Part shown: piece after piece, positions 26,226 through 35,212 of the stretch
Position numbering within the stretch: position 1 is the first letter of the stretch
How the letters are laid out: every line of letters begins with the position of its first letter
NCBI RefSeq assembly: GCF_005869225.1
Contig: NZ_SWFP01000007.1
Coordinates: 372,001-436,000 of the forward strand
DNA length: 64,000 nt
Source of the DNA: Dyadobacter bucti
GTDB lineage: Bacteria > Bacteroidota > Bacteroidia > Cytophagales > Spirosomataceae
Direction: 5' to 3'
The notes under the pieces: model-generated
Told to the model about the DNA's origin: nothing
What the model saw: the letters and a program-made list of their open reading frames with translations, nothing else
Database searches by the model: none
Program-made: the position numbers and the translations under genes

Positions 26226-27605
26226 TTATGGACGCCTGAAAAGATCAAAAAATGGTTCAAAATCACTGGTAGCATAGGCCTTTTCCAGTCTGACTGCCAC
26301 GGCGCGGCGCTGCACGTCGATCACCTGCCGCTCAACCCTGGTCAAAAGCTGCAAAGCATCGGTGATACCCAAGATATTTTCTATCCCATTATTATAAAGT
26401 GACATGCGTTGCTGGTAGGCAAGTGTAGCGGATCTTACCGTGACGGGAAGCTCACGCAGGGAAAGTCGGATGGACGACATTACAGAGTCTGCCATCGCTA
26501 GTGTGTTTTGCAGTTGCACCTGCTCGACAGTCAAGAGGCTTGCCGCTTCGCGCACACGCCACTGCTGCTGGATAGCGCGTGTTTTGACCCTTTTGAAATC
26601 AATGAGGTTGACCGTTGCGGCCAGTCCCACTAAAAAATTAGTACGGCTATAGCCGAAGCCCTGACGGATTGGGCCGAAGTTATTATCAATATCAAGGCTG
26701 GTTCCTCTTGCTGAGACAGCAGTAAGCAGCGTAACCCGGGGCAGAGCAGATTTACGGATCATGTCGATCTCTGCATTCTGACGGGTAAGCAGGTTACTGC
26801 GGTATCTGAGCAGTGGATGCGATGTCAGCACTGTACTTGGAGCAGGCTCTCCCAGCAGCAAACCACCATTGAAGGTGGTATCCACTTCCAGCTCATTTAC
26901 CTGACGGCCCGTGAGTGTTGCCAGCTGGACATTGGCCCTACGGTACTCTTCCTGCATCTGATAGTAGCTCAGCTTGGCGCGTGATAGCTCGACAGAAGCC
27001 AGTGAAGAATCCAGTCCCGGCCGGATGCCGTTTTGTACCAGGTTATTGATAATACGCCTGACTGTATCAACCCTGGCCAGGTTCTGCTGCTCGATTTTGA
27101 GGTTTTGCCTGAGCCATACCAAATCCAGATAGGTTTTAATAACGACCTGGCGAAGTCCAAACTGCTCGCGTTCCAGTCCCGACTCCCCTACTGCGATGTC
27201 GGCATTGGCCAGTTTATTTTCGGCCCCAAAGCGGCCAAAGTTATAGATCTCCCAGTCGGCAGAAGCCAGTGCGATATTGCCCGAAGCCAGATCAGATGCG
27301 TTTTCGGGTCTTCTTCCACCAGACGTGGGAACAATAAGGCCCATCGAAAAGTAAGATCCCGAAAGCCCGTTGGCTGTTCCCAGGTTAACCTGGTCATGCA
27401 ATTTGACATTAGGAAGCCGGTTATCACGCAGCACCTGCAAATTGGCACGGAAGGCTTCAAGCGCAGATCTTTGCGCTGCCAGCGTAGGATAATGGTTGAT
27501 GGTCGCTTCAACGGCTCCCTCCAAACTCAGGGTTTGCCCCAGAGCAGGTGGATGCCGGTAAAAGACGAGCGTTACAAAAAGGGTTAGGATTAGACAGCGG
27601 CTCAT
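26226..27605 (-). CDS. TolC-family outer membrane channel (system 2)
   Basis: The start at 27605 (MSRCLILTLFVTLVFYRHPPALGQ) gives a clean signal peptide; the open frame extends to 27662 without signal character. About 459 residues then remain, with two OEP repeats: LEGAVEATINHYPTLAAQRSALEA at the front and SLYNNGIENILGITDALQLLTRVE near the end. It is the first gene of RND operon 2; the permease follows after 12 bases. The start is 184 bases from the divergent response-regulator gene. Confidence 0.9.
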   Translation of the reverse strand: MSRCLILTLFVTLVFYRHPPALGQTLSLEGAVEATINHYPTLAAQRSALEAFRANLQVLRDNRLPNVKLHDQVNLGTANGLSGSYFSMGLIVPTSGGRRPENASDLASGNIALASADWEIYNFGRFGAENKLANADIAVGESGLEREQFGLRQVVIKTYLDLVWLRQNLKIEQQNLARVDTVRRIINNLVQNGIRPGLDSSLASVELSRAKLSYYQMQEEYRRANVQLATLTGRQVNELEVDTTFNGGLLLGEPAPSTVLTSHPLLRYRSNLLTRQNAEIDMIRKSALPRVTLLTAVSARGTSLDIDNNFGPIRQGFGYSRTNFLVGLAATVNLIDFKRVKTRAIQQQWRVREAASLLTVEQVQLQNTLAMADSVMSSIRLSLRELPVTVRSATLAYQQRMSLYNNGIENILGITDALQLLTRVERQVIDVQRRAVAVRLEKAYATSDFEPFFDLFRRP

Positions 27606-27689
27606 AGCTTTAATATCGAGTAGCGCCTTGTTTGGCGCCGGGGTACATCTTACTGGCTTCAAATTAAAGGTGCACCTGGTTAGAGGGTG

Positions 27690-27721
27690 GTGAGAAGGTT
27701 ATTAGAATTTGGTGAGAAGGG
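27690..27721. promoter_or_regulatory. Tandem GGTGAGAAGG repeats, candidate OmpR-type operator
   Basis: GGTGAGAAGG occurs at 27690-27699 and again at 27712-27721, 22 bases apart (two helix turns), in the gap between RND operon 2 and the response-regulator gene. ATTAGAAT (27702-27709) and its inverted copy ATTCTAAT (27737-27744) lie next to it. OmpR-type regulators bind tandem repeats of this kind. Confidence 0.5.
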
Positions 27722-27789
27722 CCCGTTTTTAACGATATTCTAATCCCGATCCCTAATTTTACTCCGTCAAATAGCCAGAAAATAACAGC

Positions 27790-28467
27790 ATGAATGTCTT
27801 AGTTGTTGAAGATGACCTGGAACTTACGCAGTTCATTCAGAAAGGGTTGCAGTCAGAGGGTGCGACCGTTGCGATAGCATTCGATGGGGTGATCGGAAGA
27901 AGTATGGTCAATGAGAACAAGTTTGACGTTGTTGTGCTAGACGTGAATTTGCCTGGATTGAACGGTTACGACCTTTGCAGGTTCATTAAGCAGAACTGGC
28001 CAGCCGTGCCGGTGATCATGCTGACGGCCCTGGGAAGCCTTGATAACAAAGTGATGGGTTTTGAAGCGGGTGCTGACGACTACTTGGCAAAGCCTTTTGC
28101 CTTTAAAGAACTGCTTTTTCGTTTGAAGGCCTTGGCAAGACGTCATCCATCGCGGGCTCCCAGGCCCAAGCGGCTGCAACTTCTTGACCTGGAAGTAGAA
28201 ACGGATTCACACCGGGTTTGGCGCGCTGGCGAAAGGGTCGAGCTGACTGCCAGAGAATATGCGCTTTTGGAATACTTTATGCTCAACCAGGGGAAGGTCA
28301 TCAACCGTGTGGATCTGCTTGAAAATGTCTGGGATGTACATTTTAATACCAACACAAACGTAGTTGATGTGTATGTGAACTACCTGCGCCGCAAGATCGA
28401 CAAGTCGGAACCGCGCCTGCTACATACTGTGTTCGGGGTCGGCTATTTGATGGGGCCGGAGCCATGA
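27790..28467 (+). CDS. OmpR-family response regulator
   Basis: A 225-residue regulator. The receiver domain (1-118) has the acidic pair ED at 7-8, the phosphorylated Asp51 in VVVLDVNLPG and the Lys in LAKPF near 101. The C-terminal winged helix (about 130-222) has ELTAREYALLEYFMLNQGKVINR and the recognition part NTNVVDVYVNYLRRKID. It resembles CusR/CopR-type metal regulators in order and length. It overlaps the kinase gene by 4 bases (ATGA) and is divergent from RND operon 2. Confidence 0.93.
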   Translation: MNVLVVEDDLELTQFIQKGLQSEGATVAIAFDGVIGRSMVNENKFDVVVLDVNLPGLNGYDLCRFIKQNWPAVPVIMLTALGSLDNKVMGFEAGADDYLAKPFAFKELLFRLKALARRHPSRAPRPKRLQLLDLEVETDSHRVWRAGERVELTAREYALLEYFMLNQGKVINRVDLLENVWDVHFNTNTNVVDVYVNYLRRKIDKSEPRLLHTVFGVGYLMGPEP

Positions 28468-29837
28468 GTATTAAGCAACGCATTACCATCGTTTTTGGCT
28501 TTCTGGTAGCGGCTCTGTTGCTAGTCTTTTCAATCTTCATTTACCAGGCTTATGAATCTTACCGACAGTCGCTGATGCGTAACCGCCTTCAGCGCAGGGC
28601 AGTGGCTGGACAATTATATTTTGAAAACCGCCTTGAATTTCATCGTTCCAGCTACCTGACCCTTCCCGACCAGCACGAATTTTTGGTAGATAGCAGCAAC
28701 AAGGTTATTTATGAGTCTTCGGGAACGAGTGATTATAAGCTTACCTCGGAACTCCTTAATGAAGCCCGCAAGCAAGAAGTCTATTTCAGTTATAAATCCA
28801 GACCCTTAAAAAGGGTTAAAGAAGGTATTGCCTTGTCCTTTAAAGTGGATGGAAAGCGTTACGTCTCTGTTGTCACGGCGCACGATCTTAGCGGGATACA
28901 AGCAAGTGAGAGCCTTTTTTTTATTCTGGCCAGCGGCAATATTATTCTGCTGGTGATTGTTGCTTTTGCCGGGTTTTTCTTTGCGCGCCGCGCCATGCGA
29001 CCCTTCGACGAGCTGATCGCTCAGATGGACCCGGCGGCAGTGAGCGACTTTTCATTCCGGTTGCAGGGCCGCAAAGGTGCTGATGAAGCTGCATATCTGG
29101 CAAATTCCTTTAATGAGCTGCTAAGCCGTTTAAACGCACTGGCTATCAGTCAGGAGCATTTTGTTTCCTACGCGTCACATGAGATCCGCACACCCCTAAC
29201 AGTTGTAAAGGGAATCCTTGAAACCTCGCTGGCTTACGATAAGCAGCTAGCCGATGTCCAGCAAAGTATGGAAAAGGCGCTGGTTCGCTTAGAAGGTGCT
29301 ATCGAGCTTGCCAACTCACTGCTGCATTTAGCGGAAGTCGAAGGTTTGCAGTCTGCAAGAGTCCGCGATGAAATTAACATCGTCGATACGGTGCTGGATA
29401 CAATCACCTACTTTGGTGAGAAGCGGCCAGACCAGCAAATTGACCTGGTACTGACAGATACCTTTACCCAGCAAAGTTCTAATCTTAGGATTCTAGGGAA
29501 TGCGACGCTACTGCGTACGGTTCTGACTAATATCCTGGATAACGCAAGCAAATACTCACGGCAAGAGCCAGTGGAGCTAAAAGTTGATTTAGAACCTTCG
29601 TGGGTCATTATTACAGTCACTGATCTGGGTATCGGCATCCCGGGCGCTGAGCTAGATGATGTGTTTTTACCGATGATGCGGGCTGGTAATGTGGGAAATG
29701 TGCCAGGCTTTGGTTTAGGGCTCACCATTGCAAAGAAGATTATCGACATACACAAAGGGCAGCTTAGTGTAAAATCCATGAAAGACAAGGGCACCGCCGT
29801 TTCAATAAGACTGTCTGCTCTGCCGCTGGCAGATTAG
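28464..29837 (+). CDS. Sensor histidine kinase
   Basis: A 457-residue kinase. Two membrane helices (about 8-28 and 153-174) enclose a periplasmic sensor domain of about 125 residues; a HAMP-like linker follows (RRAMRPFDELIAQM). The HisKA motif ASHEIRTPLTVVKG has the phosphorylated His at 239. The ATPase domain shows the N box NILDNASKYS, DLGIGIPG and GFGLGLTIAKKI. The sensor segment has no obvious metal-binding His cluster. It forms a two-component system with the 27790 regulator, probably acting on RND operon 2. Confidence 0.93.
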   Translation: MSIKQRITIVFGFLVAALLLVFSIFIYQAYESYRQSLMRNRLQRRAVAGQLYFENRLEFHRSSYLTLPDQHEFLVDSSNKVIYESSGTSDYKLTSELLNEARKQEVYFSYKSRPLKRVKEGIALSFKVDGKRYVSVVTAHDLSGIQASESLFFILASGNIILLVIVAFAGFFFARRAMRPFDELIAQMDPAAVSDFSFRLQGRKGADEAAYLANSFNELLSRLNALAISQEHFVSYASHEIRTPLTVVKGILETSLAYDKQLADVQQSMEKALVRLEGAIELANSLLHLAEVEGLQSARVRDEINIVDTVLDTITYFGEKRPDQQIDLVLTDTFTQQSSNLRILGNATLLRTVLTNILDNASKYSRQEPVELKVDLEPSWVIITVTDLGIGIPGAELDDVFLPMMRAGNVGNVPGFGLGLTIAKKIIDIHKGQLSVKSMKDKGTAVSIRLSALPLAD

Positions 29838-29935
29838 CGCGCTGCTTGCCTGCTAATATATCTTTAAAATAAGCTTTCACCTGATTTGCATCACCCATAG
29901 TGGCGCATTGTCCCCCCTTGTCAATGATGATAGAT

Positions 29936-30676
29936 ATGCCTGAAACTTTACTGCTAGTCAAAACGCCATTTGAAAAATCGCTCGCTCAGCGCATTAATTA
30001 TGCTTGCTCTATTCTCGAAATCGTAAGCGCGTCCCAAATCTATGTGCCAAAGCGTGAAATGGATGCTACGGATGGATTACAAAAGTCGCTTGAAGCCTAC
30101 TCACGAGTTAATACCCACTATTTTAATGTGTTTGAAAAATATTTTAAGGCAGCCACCGAGCGCAAATCGCTGATCAAAGGTGCAGGCCAAAGTGTAAAGC
30201 GAACTGCGCAGTTGATAAACCGGTGTATGATCAGTGATCTTACAATCGATCATGCCCGGCGCAAACAAATTAGTGCCCTTTACCGTAGGATCTACGCACA
30301 AAACCGTCTGAATGCACCTTATGACTTTTCCAGGCCATCTCACAATCAGGACATTCAAGATTACTTTCATAGTAATCAAGTGATACTCGATGTTTTCAAA
30401 GAGATGGTTGCTCAGCTTGATACGTATATATTTTCGGGGCAAAAGCAGCAGTTTTCACTCCCGCATTGTTACCTGCTGATTTCAGAAATGGAAATGTTTA
30501 ATGCAGAGATAAGCCTGCTCACTGGCAAACTGAATGTACTCAACACTGAAAGGCTTGAAATTTTTGATCGGATTGCAGAGCGGTGCGAGGCTATTTGCAA
30601 TAGAAGCCGGTTCATATTCGGCGCTAGCTCGCCTACATTCAAGCTTATTAAAAGGCGCAGGTTATCAGTCAGATAG
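29936..30676 (+). CDS. Hypothetical helical protein
   Basis: About 246 residues from the Met at 29936 (MPETLLLVKTPFEKSLAQRINYACSIL); Met codons 12 residues upstream (29900) and at 29924-29927 are also possible. No signal peptide or membrane helix is visible. The protein is predicted to be mostly helical, with many Tyr, Arg and Gln, and a basic end (FKLIKRRRLSVR). I do not recognise a family. It follows the kinase gene by about 100 bases on the same strand, but a link is not shown. Confidence 0.55.
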   Translation: MPETLLLVKTPFEKSLAQRINYACSILEIVSASQIYVPKREMDATDGLQKSLEAYSRVNTHYFNVFEKYFKAATERKSLIKGAGQSVKRTAQLINRCMISDLTIDHARRKQISALYRRIYAQNRLNAPYDFSRPSHNQDIQDYFHSNQVILDVFKEMVAQLDTYIFSGQKQQFSLPHCYLLISEMEMFNAEISLLTGKLNVLNTERLEIFDRIAERCEAICNRSRFIFGASSPTFKLIKRRRLSVR

Positions 30677-30800
30677 GCCAACCCTTGGTTTCGCTGTATT
30701 GATTAATTATCAATGCTGCCAGAATTTTTGAATAACCCTGCCATGTTTGGTTTATCAGTATCGTACTACTTTTCAGGATATCTTAATATAAACCGAGGGC

Positions 30801-31064
30801 TTAACTGGCTTCTTCCTGCAAAAGATCTGCCAGTTGGTCAATCAAAGCATCACTTTGCTCGCAGTATTGTTTCTCACTTAAAAGGCCTTTATTGTAACGT
30901 GACAATAGACCATCCAGCTGGCTTTCTACCCTGTACCTGCTTCTACTACAGGCATGTTTTGTACCGCCTACCATAGCATGCTGTCTGGCAATTTCCAGGT
31001 GATTGGCAATTAAAAAAAAGACAACCCCCGTGGACAGTATAATCAGCAGGTCGACAAGTATCAT
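30801..31064 (-). CDS. Small single-pass protein with SHOCT-like tail (paralog of 21586)
   Basis: The start at 31064 (MILVDLLIILSTGVVFFLIANHL) is chosen by comparison with the 21586 product, which opens MILLDLLCLLILGVV; an upstream Met at 31091 is in frame. About 87 residues: one membrane helix, a short basic linker, and a helical tail QLDGLLSRYNKGLLSEKQYCEQSDALIDQLADLL. The paralogs flank RND operon 2 and its regulators. No function is known. Confidence 0.6.
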   Translation of the reverse strand: MILVDLLIILSTGVVFFLIANHLEIARQHAMVGGTKHACSRSRYRVESQLDGLLSRYNKGLLSEKQYCEQSDALIDQLADLLQEEAS

Positions 31065-31146
31065 AGCATTCCAGGTAATGACTGGTAGCAAGCGCTGCCA
31101 CTGCTACTGCAAATTGGTGGACTCATAGAACTTCCTGTATTTAGGG

Positions 31147-31308
31147 CTACACGCCCATATCTTGTAGCATGATCGAGCACATCCGCTTCAAAATACTCCC
31201 TATACCTTGCAAAACGCCCAGCACAACACAGACAGCGAAAATAAACGGCAAAAAGATCAACCATCTTAGCGCCATCGTAGCATTGAATTTTCTAATGTTC
31301 CTGCCCAT
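31147..31308 (-). CDS. Possible 53-residue membrane protein
   Basis: From the ATG at 31308 the frame reads MGRNIRKFNATMALRWLIF, then a hydrophobic stretch to about residue 40 (FAVCVVLGVLQGIGSILK) and a short tail. A basic N-terminus followed by one membrane helix is a plausible small membrane protein. There is no family match in my knowledge. The frame is open upstream to 31398, but that part looks non-coding. Confidence 0.35.
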   Translation of the reverse strand: MGRNIRKFNATMALRWLIFLPFIFAVCVVLGVLQGIGSILKRMCSIMLQDMGV

Positions 31309-31475
31309 GTCTAATACATAAAGGTAACAATAATAAATATAATTTATAAAGGAAATACTTGCTCTTCGTAATTCAATTACTTGTAAGAGCTCTATCAACT
31401 ATAACTCCAAAATGAACGGCGTAATAACACATGTAATTAAAAGGCTGCCCTATAATCATCCAATGGCTTAATGAG

Positions 31476-31805
31476 ATGAAGATGCCCACAATTGACTTAA
31501 TGCTGCTAACTGTTATCAACCAAGTGCTAGATGATCTCTCTGAGCCATCTGTTCACTTTCTTGTACACGCAGAATACTCCTTTACTGATGGCATAGATCC
31601 TATTTATGGACCAATTTTATTAAAACAGGATTTCATAGACATTCTTGAGGTCACCCAATCAGGTATAAACTGTAAGGTCCATGTCAACAAATCCGCAGAT
31701 GATTCAGATTTTTTAATCAGAATACCGTATCAGAAAATTTGGAAAATATCGCGCTTCTATTCGCTGGATTTTAAAGATGAATACATCTTGTACATGAAAG
31801 GGTAA
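31476..31805 (+). CDS. Hypothetical protein of 109 residues
   Basis: A compact acidic/hydrophobic protein with no signal peptide or membrane helix, starting MKMPTIDLMLLTVINQVLDDL (Met at 31476 or 31482). The middle part, ILLKQDFIDILEVTQSGINCKVHVNKS, looks like a mixed alpha/beta fold. It stands alone on the plus strand between minus-strand genes. I do not recognise it. Confidence 0.45.
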   Translation: MKMPTIDLMLLTVINQVLDDLSEPSVHFLVHAEYSFTDGIDPIYGPILLKQDFIDILEVTQSGINCKVHVNKSADDSDFLIRIPYQKIWKISRFYSLDFKDEYILYMKG

Positions 31806-31931
31806 ACTAAAAACATCATCAGTCGTACCTTACTTCGGGTTTAACCCAGAAGCAAGTCCCAACCATGGTTTACCTGGGATATCCAAACGTTTCTATTTTC
31901 ATCAAGCAGGTTTTTAACTGTAATTCCGGCC

Positions 31932-32618
31932 TTATATACTTAGAAACCATCCAATAGTTAACCACAGTTGGTGGGATCTAACCACCTGTGAAAATCCATT
32001 CACACGGTATTCTAAACCAAGCTCAATTTTATTATCATCGGTTGCATTGTATCCCAGGGCAAGTGATGCACGGATCTCCAAATCTGCTTCTTTGTCTGAC
32101 CAAAGGGCCAGATATTCGTTATTGACTTTCCCATAAAATTCCTTTGGATCAATCTGCTGGCCGCTTAACGGCGTTTCACCTCCAAAGCGGTACCGAAGCC
32201 TGAATTCTGGTGGACTCCCATCACTAAACGTCTCATCCAAGACAACTCTATGGGCGATAATGAAGACTTCCAGCTCTTTTACGTTACTAAACTGTTGTAT
32301 AAGGCGATGCGTAAATTGGCCGTCCTCTAACCTGGCCAGGTACCCCCCACCTATTGTATTGTCTGCTGAAATCTTTTTGGTAAGTACCCAGCTTAGATCC
32401 GTTCTTTCATATTTCAACTGCTGATTCAATGGCGCCTCGCGCTGTTTTTCTCGAAAAATTTGTCTTGCCTCCAATTTCGTGTTCAACTTCCAGTTTTCTG
32501 CAACTTTGACGTTGACATTAAGTTGGGGAATTGACCCAGCCTTGTAACTGGCCTGACCAAAAGCGGTTGCACTAGTTAATACAAATAAAAAACAACCAAG
32601 AAGGGCTTTGTACATCAA
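31932..32618 (-). CDS. DUF2490 family exported protein
   Basis: A 228-residue protein with a signal peptide (about 1-21, ending TAFGQ). The rest consists of alternating strands (WKLNTKLEARQIF, RTDLSWVLTKKISADNTIGGGYLARLED, HRVVLDETFSDGSPPEFRLRYRF) like an outer-membrane beta-barrel, as in the DUF2490 family. It overlaps the upstream gene at 32615 by 4 bases (ATGA), so the pair is co-translated. The function is unknown. Confidence 0.75.
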   Translation of the reverse strand: MMYKALLGCFLFVLTSATAFGQASYKAGSIPQLNVNVKVAENWKLNTKLEARQIFREKQREAPLNQQLKYERTDLSWVLTKKISADNTIGGGYLARLEDGQFTHRLIQQFSNVKELEVFIIAHRVVLDETFSDGSPPEFRLRYRFGGETPLSGQQIDPKEFYGKVNNEYLALWSDKEADLEIRASLALGYNATDDNKIELGLEYRVNGFSQVVRSHQLWLTIGWFLSI

Positions 32619-33205
32619 TAAATCAAGTTATCAGTGTTGCGTTGTACAATTTCCTTAATGCTAACGATTGTCCCGTCATTTTCAGAAAGTACTTCATAAT
32701 AGCGCTCAACTTTGCGGCGAGACCCTTTCAAGATAATTTCATAACGGACCAGAACACCCTTTACAGCAATGTCTGCAAGCAAAGATTCTTTTAAGATGTG
32801 CTCGGGTCCCTTCCAATGCAATTGGGTCTTTACAATTTTATAACGTGAAAAGGATTTGCTTAGGGAATCTTTCAGTTTTGCTTGCCCACTTGAATTCATT
32901 TTACCAATACTTGACAATATTTCAACATCCTGAATTTCTCCGGATTCGTCGAACTCGATGCTGTAACGTTTGCCTGAATATTTCAACTTGGCTTCTACCG
33001 ACTTTCCGGTCAGACTCTCTTCGCCATACCAATGGATTTTTGACTTCTTAAACACCGAGGAAACAAAATCAATTGCCTTTGCAGGAACAGCCTTGTGCTT
33101 GATGCTGAACTCGCGTTCATACTTTTGTTGTCCTAGGCAAGGTGTACAAAAAAACCAGGCAATCAGGCCAAAGATGATTCGATTATAAAATTCCATACTA
33201 ATCAT
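32615..33205 (-). CDS. Exported hypothetical protein, PepSY-like
   Basis: A 196-residue protein with a signal peptide (about 4-25, ending CLGQ). Two similar parts of about 80 residues follow (KAIDFVSSVFKKSKIHWYGEE...YSIEFDESGEIQDVEIL and FSRYKIVKTQLHWKGPE...RYEIILKGSRRKVERYYEVLSENDG), which look like PepSY-type modules: a helix, then strands ending in a D/E-x-x-G turn. This is a resemblance, not proven. It is coupled to the DUF2490 gene. Confidence 0.6.
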   Translation of the reverse strand: MISMEFYNRIIFGLIAWFFCTPCLGQQKYEREFSIKHKAVPAKAIDFVSSVFKKSKIHWYGEESLTGKSVEAKLKYSGKRYSIEFDESGEIQDVEILSSIGKMNSSGQAKLKDSLSKSFSRYKIVKTQLHWKGPEHILKESLLADIAVKGVLVRYEIILKGSRRKVERYYEVLSENDGTIVSIKEIVQRNTDNLIY

Positions 33206-33639
33206 GAGATATTATTTCAGGCACTCAGGTACTGGCTAGGATACGGCGTTGGAATCTAAATATAAAACTATGTACCACATGCATTTACTTTGTCTGGTGA
33301 CCAGCTCAATAAAAAACCTAATATTCTTTGCAAAACCGTCACACTAATCAATCGTGGAATATTACTACTAACTACCTTATCCGCCTCGATAATTCTTCCC
33401 ATACTGTGAGAAGCTTCCGATTGATTTGAAGGTTATCAAGCAATTTAAAGAGAAAAGCCTAAGAAGGATCCTGGCCATCTAATCGCGTCCTTTACGGTGC
33501 TAAAAAGCAGGATACCTAACCTAATAGCCATGTTCTTCCAAGCAGAAAGAAATGTTAACATAAAATAAAAAAGCGAATTTGTGACAATCTCAACTAGAAA
33601 ACATACTAACAATAAAAATGCTCTTGAAACTCAGTACTT
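33206..33639. other. 434-base gap, promoter region of two divergent units
   Basis: It lies between the exported-protein pair (minus) and the sigma-factor gene (plus), so it must hold both promoters. It is AT-rich near the sigma gene. No coding frame, RNA structure or repeat of note was recognised. Confidence 0.4.
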
Positions 33640-34134
33640 ATGTCTGTTGAAAAAGATTTTATCAAAACGATCCAGGAAAACACTGGTATAATCAATAGTA
33701 TTTGCAACACTTATTTTTCCAGATCTGATGATTTCAAAGATGCCAGGCAGGATGTCATTTTACAGCTTTGGCGTTCCTTTCCAACATTTCGAGGTGATTC
33801 AAAGATCAGCACCTGGATTTACAGGGTAGCCCTTAACACAATTTTAGCCAAGAGGAAAAAGGATCACAACTTGGGTGCAAATGAATCGTTGTCGCAACTG
33901 CACCTTGATCATATTTCTTCTTGCGCTGATGTGAGCGCAGATTTTATCCAGGAATTTGCCTGGTTGGTTAGCACCCTCGAGGATTGTGACAAGGCTATTA
34001 TCATCCTTTTGGCCGAAGGATATTCCAATAAGGAAATTGCTGCTATACTTGATCTAACTGCAACGAATATAAGCACAAGGCTGAACCGCATAAAACACAA
34101 ACTCAAAGAACGTTATCTCAATGAACAACAATAG
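33640..34134 (+). CDS. ECF-type RNA polymerase sigma factor
   Basis: A 164-residue sigma-70 family protein. Region 2 reads FKDARQDVILQLWRSFPTFRGDSKISTWIYRVALNTI (about residues 30-66). Region 4 is at the C-terminus with LLAEGYSNKEIAAILDLTATNISTRLNRIKHKLKERY (about 123-159). Both regions are complete. It overlaps the following 61-codon gene by 14 bases, as sigma and anti-sigma genes often do. Its target genes are not evident; the coupled lgt suggests an envelope stress role. Confidence 0.92.
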   Translation: MSVEKDFIKTIQENTGIINSICNTYFSRSDDFKDARQDVILQLWRSFPTFRGDSKISTWIYRVALNTILAKRKKDHNLGANESLSQLHLDHISSCADVSADFIQEFAWLVSTLEDCDKAIIILLAEGYSNKEIAAILDLTATNISTRLNRIKHKLKERYLNEQQ

Positions 34135-34306
34135 GTTAAAACACGCTTGGGAGCAACAAAAAATGAATTTTGAAGATCCGCTGATTTCTGAGGACGATAT
34201 TTTATCTATAATACACCAAGAGTTCAGCAAACAGCAGAAACTTCAAAGGCTTCTTTATAATGCATCGTCCGTTATATTCTTGCTCATTTTTTGTCAAACC
34301 TGCTAA
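34121..34306 (+). CDS. Short anti-sigma-like protein, possibly truncated
   Basis: A 61-residue protein MNNNRLKHAWEQQKMNFEDP with a helical front and a C-terminal hydrophobic stretch LLYNASSVIFLLIFCQTC. It occupies the anti-sigma place after the sigma gene and opens like Bacteroidota anti-sigma partners, which are usually longer with a periplasmic part. Here the chain stops inside or just after the membrane helix. Its TAA overlaps the lgt ATG as TAATG. It is either a minimal anti-sigma factor or a truncated one. Confidence 0.5.
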   Translation: MNNNRLKHAWEQQKMNFEDPLISEDDILSIIHQEFSKQQKLQRLLYNASSVIFLLIFCQTC

Positions 34307-35118
34307 TGCTAAACTACATAATCTGGGATGCTGAGCCCGAAGTATTCTCCTGGTCAAGTGTTCCGCGTTGGTATGGAATCTTTTGGGCAATTGGCATATT
34401 CCTGAGCATTTTTGTGGCGACCTACATCTTTAAGATTGAAAAGCGCCCTGACAAAGAAATTGACAAGCTTACCCTGTTTTTAATCGTTGGTACCTTGGTT
34501 GGTGCGCGGTTGGGGCATATTCTATTTTACGAACCCCTGCATTACTTGCAGCATCCAATTGAGATTTTGCCTGTCTCCTTAACCCCGTCATTTCATTTTA
34601 CCGGACTTGCAGGGCTAGCCAGCCATGGCGGTGGGATTGGCCTGATTATGGCGGCTTTCATTTTCGCTAGGCGGAAAAAAATGGATTTCCTTTGGCTCCT
34701 GGACCGGATTGCTGTTGTAGTCCCATTATGTGGGGCATTCATACGATTGGGAAATCTAATGAATTCAGAAATGATTGGAATTCCAACTAATATGCCTTGG
34801 GCATTTGTATTCACCCATATTGATAATATCCCAAGACACCCGGCTCAATTGTACAAAGCGATTTATTGTGGTCTGATATTCGGACTCGTTTTTCATCTAT
34901 GGCGCCGCAAACGTAACAAATGGGGAGATGGGGTACTATTTGGAATTATGATATCGATCCTTTTTTCATTCCGCTTTCTCGATGAGTATTTTAAGGAAAA
35001 TCAGGAAGCTTTTGAAAATAGTATGCTGCTCAATATGGGCCAGATACTTAGCATCCCGTTCATTCTCCTCGGATTGCTTATCATTGTTGTCCAAGTGAAC
35101 AAGCCTGCACATCGCTGA
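34306..35118 (+). CDS. lgt: Prolipoprotein diacylglyceryl transferase
   Basis: A 270-residue inner-membrane enzyme that transfers diacylglycerol from phosphatidylglycerol to the lipobox Cys of prolipoproteins. Seven membrane helices are visible, with the family blocks VGARLGHILFYEP, ASHGGGIG and FIRLGNLMNSEMIG, and a HPAQLYKAI segment. The start at 34306 is fixed by the TAATG overlap with the upstream gene; an in-frame TTG at 34291 is not needed. Linking lgt to an ECF sigma unit is unusual. A housekeeping lgt may exist elsewhere, in which case this is an accessory copy. Confidence 0.92.
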   Translation: MLNYIIWDAEPEVFSWSSVPRWYGIFWAIGIFLSIFVATYIFKIEKRPDKEIDKLTLFLIVGTLVGARLGHILFYEPLHYLQHPIEILPVSLTPSFHFTGLAGLASHGGGIGLIMAAFIFARRKKMDFLWLLDRIAVVVPLCGAFIRLGNLMNSEMIGIPTNMPWAFVFTHIDNIPRHPAQLYKAIYCGLIFGLVFHLWRRKRNKWGDGVLFGIMISILFSFRFLDEYFKENQEAFENSMLLNMGQILSIPFILLGLLIIVVQVNKPAHR

Positions 35119-35212
35119 GTATTGACAATCAAAGTACAATTTAACGTATGCCGACAACACTTAACTGTAAAATATTCGCGTTCCCAGCCACGATATGCTA
35201 TAAAATTGAAAA

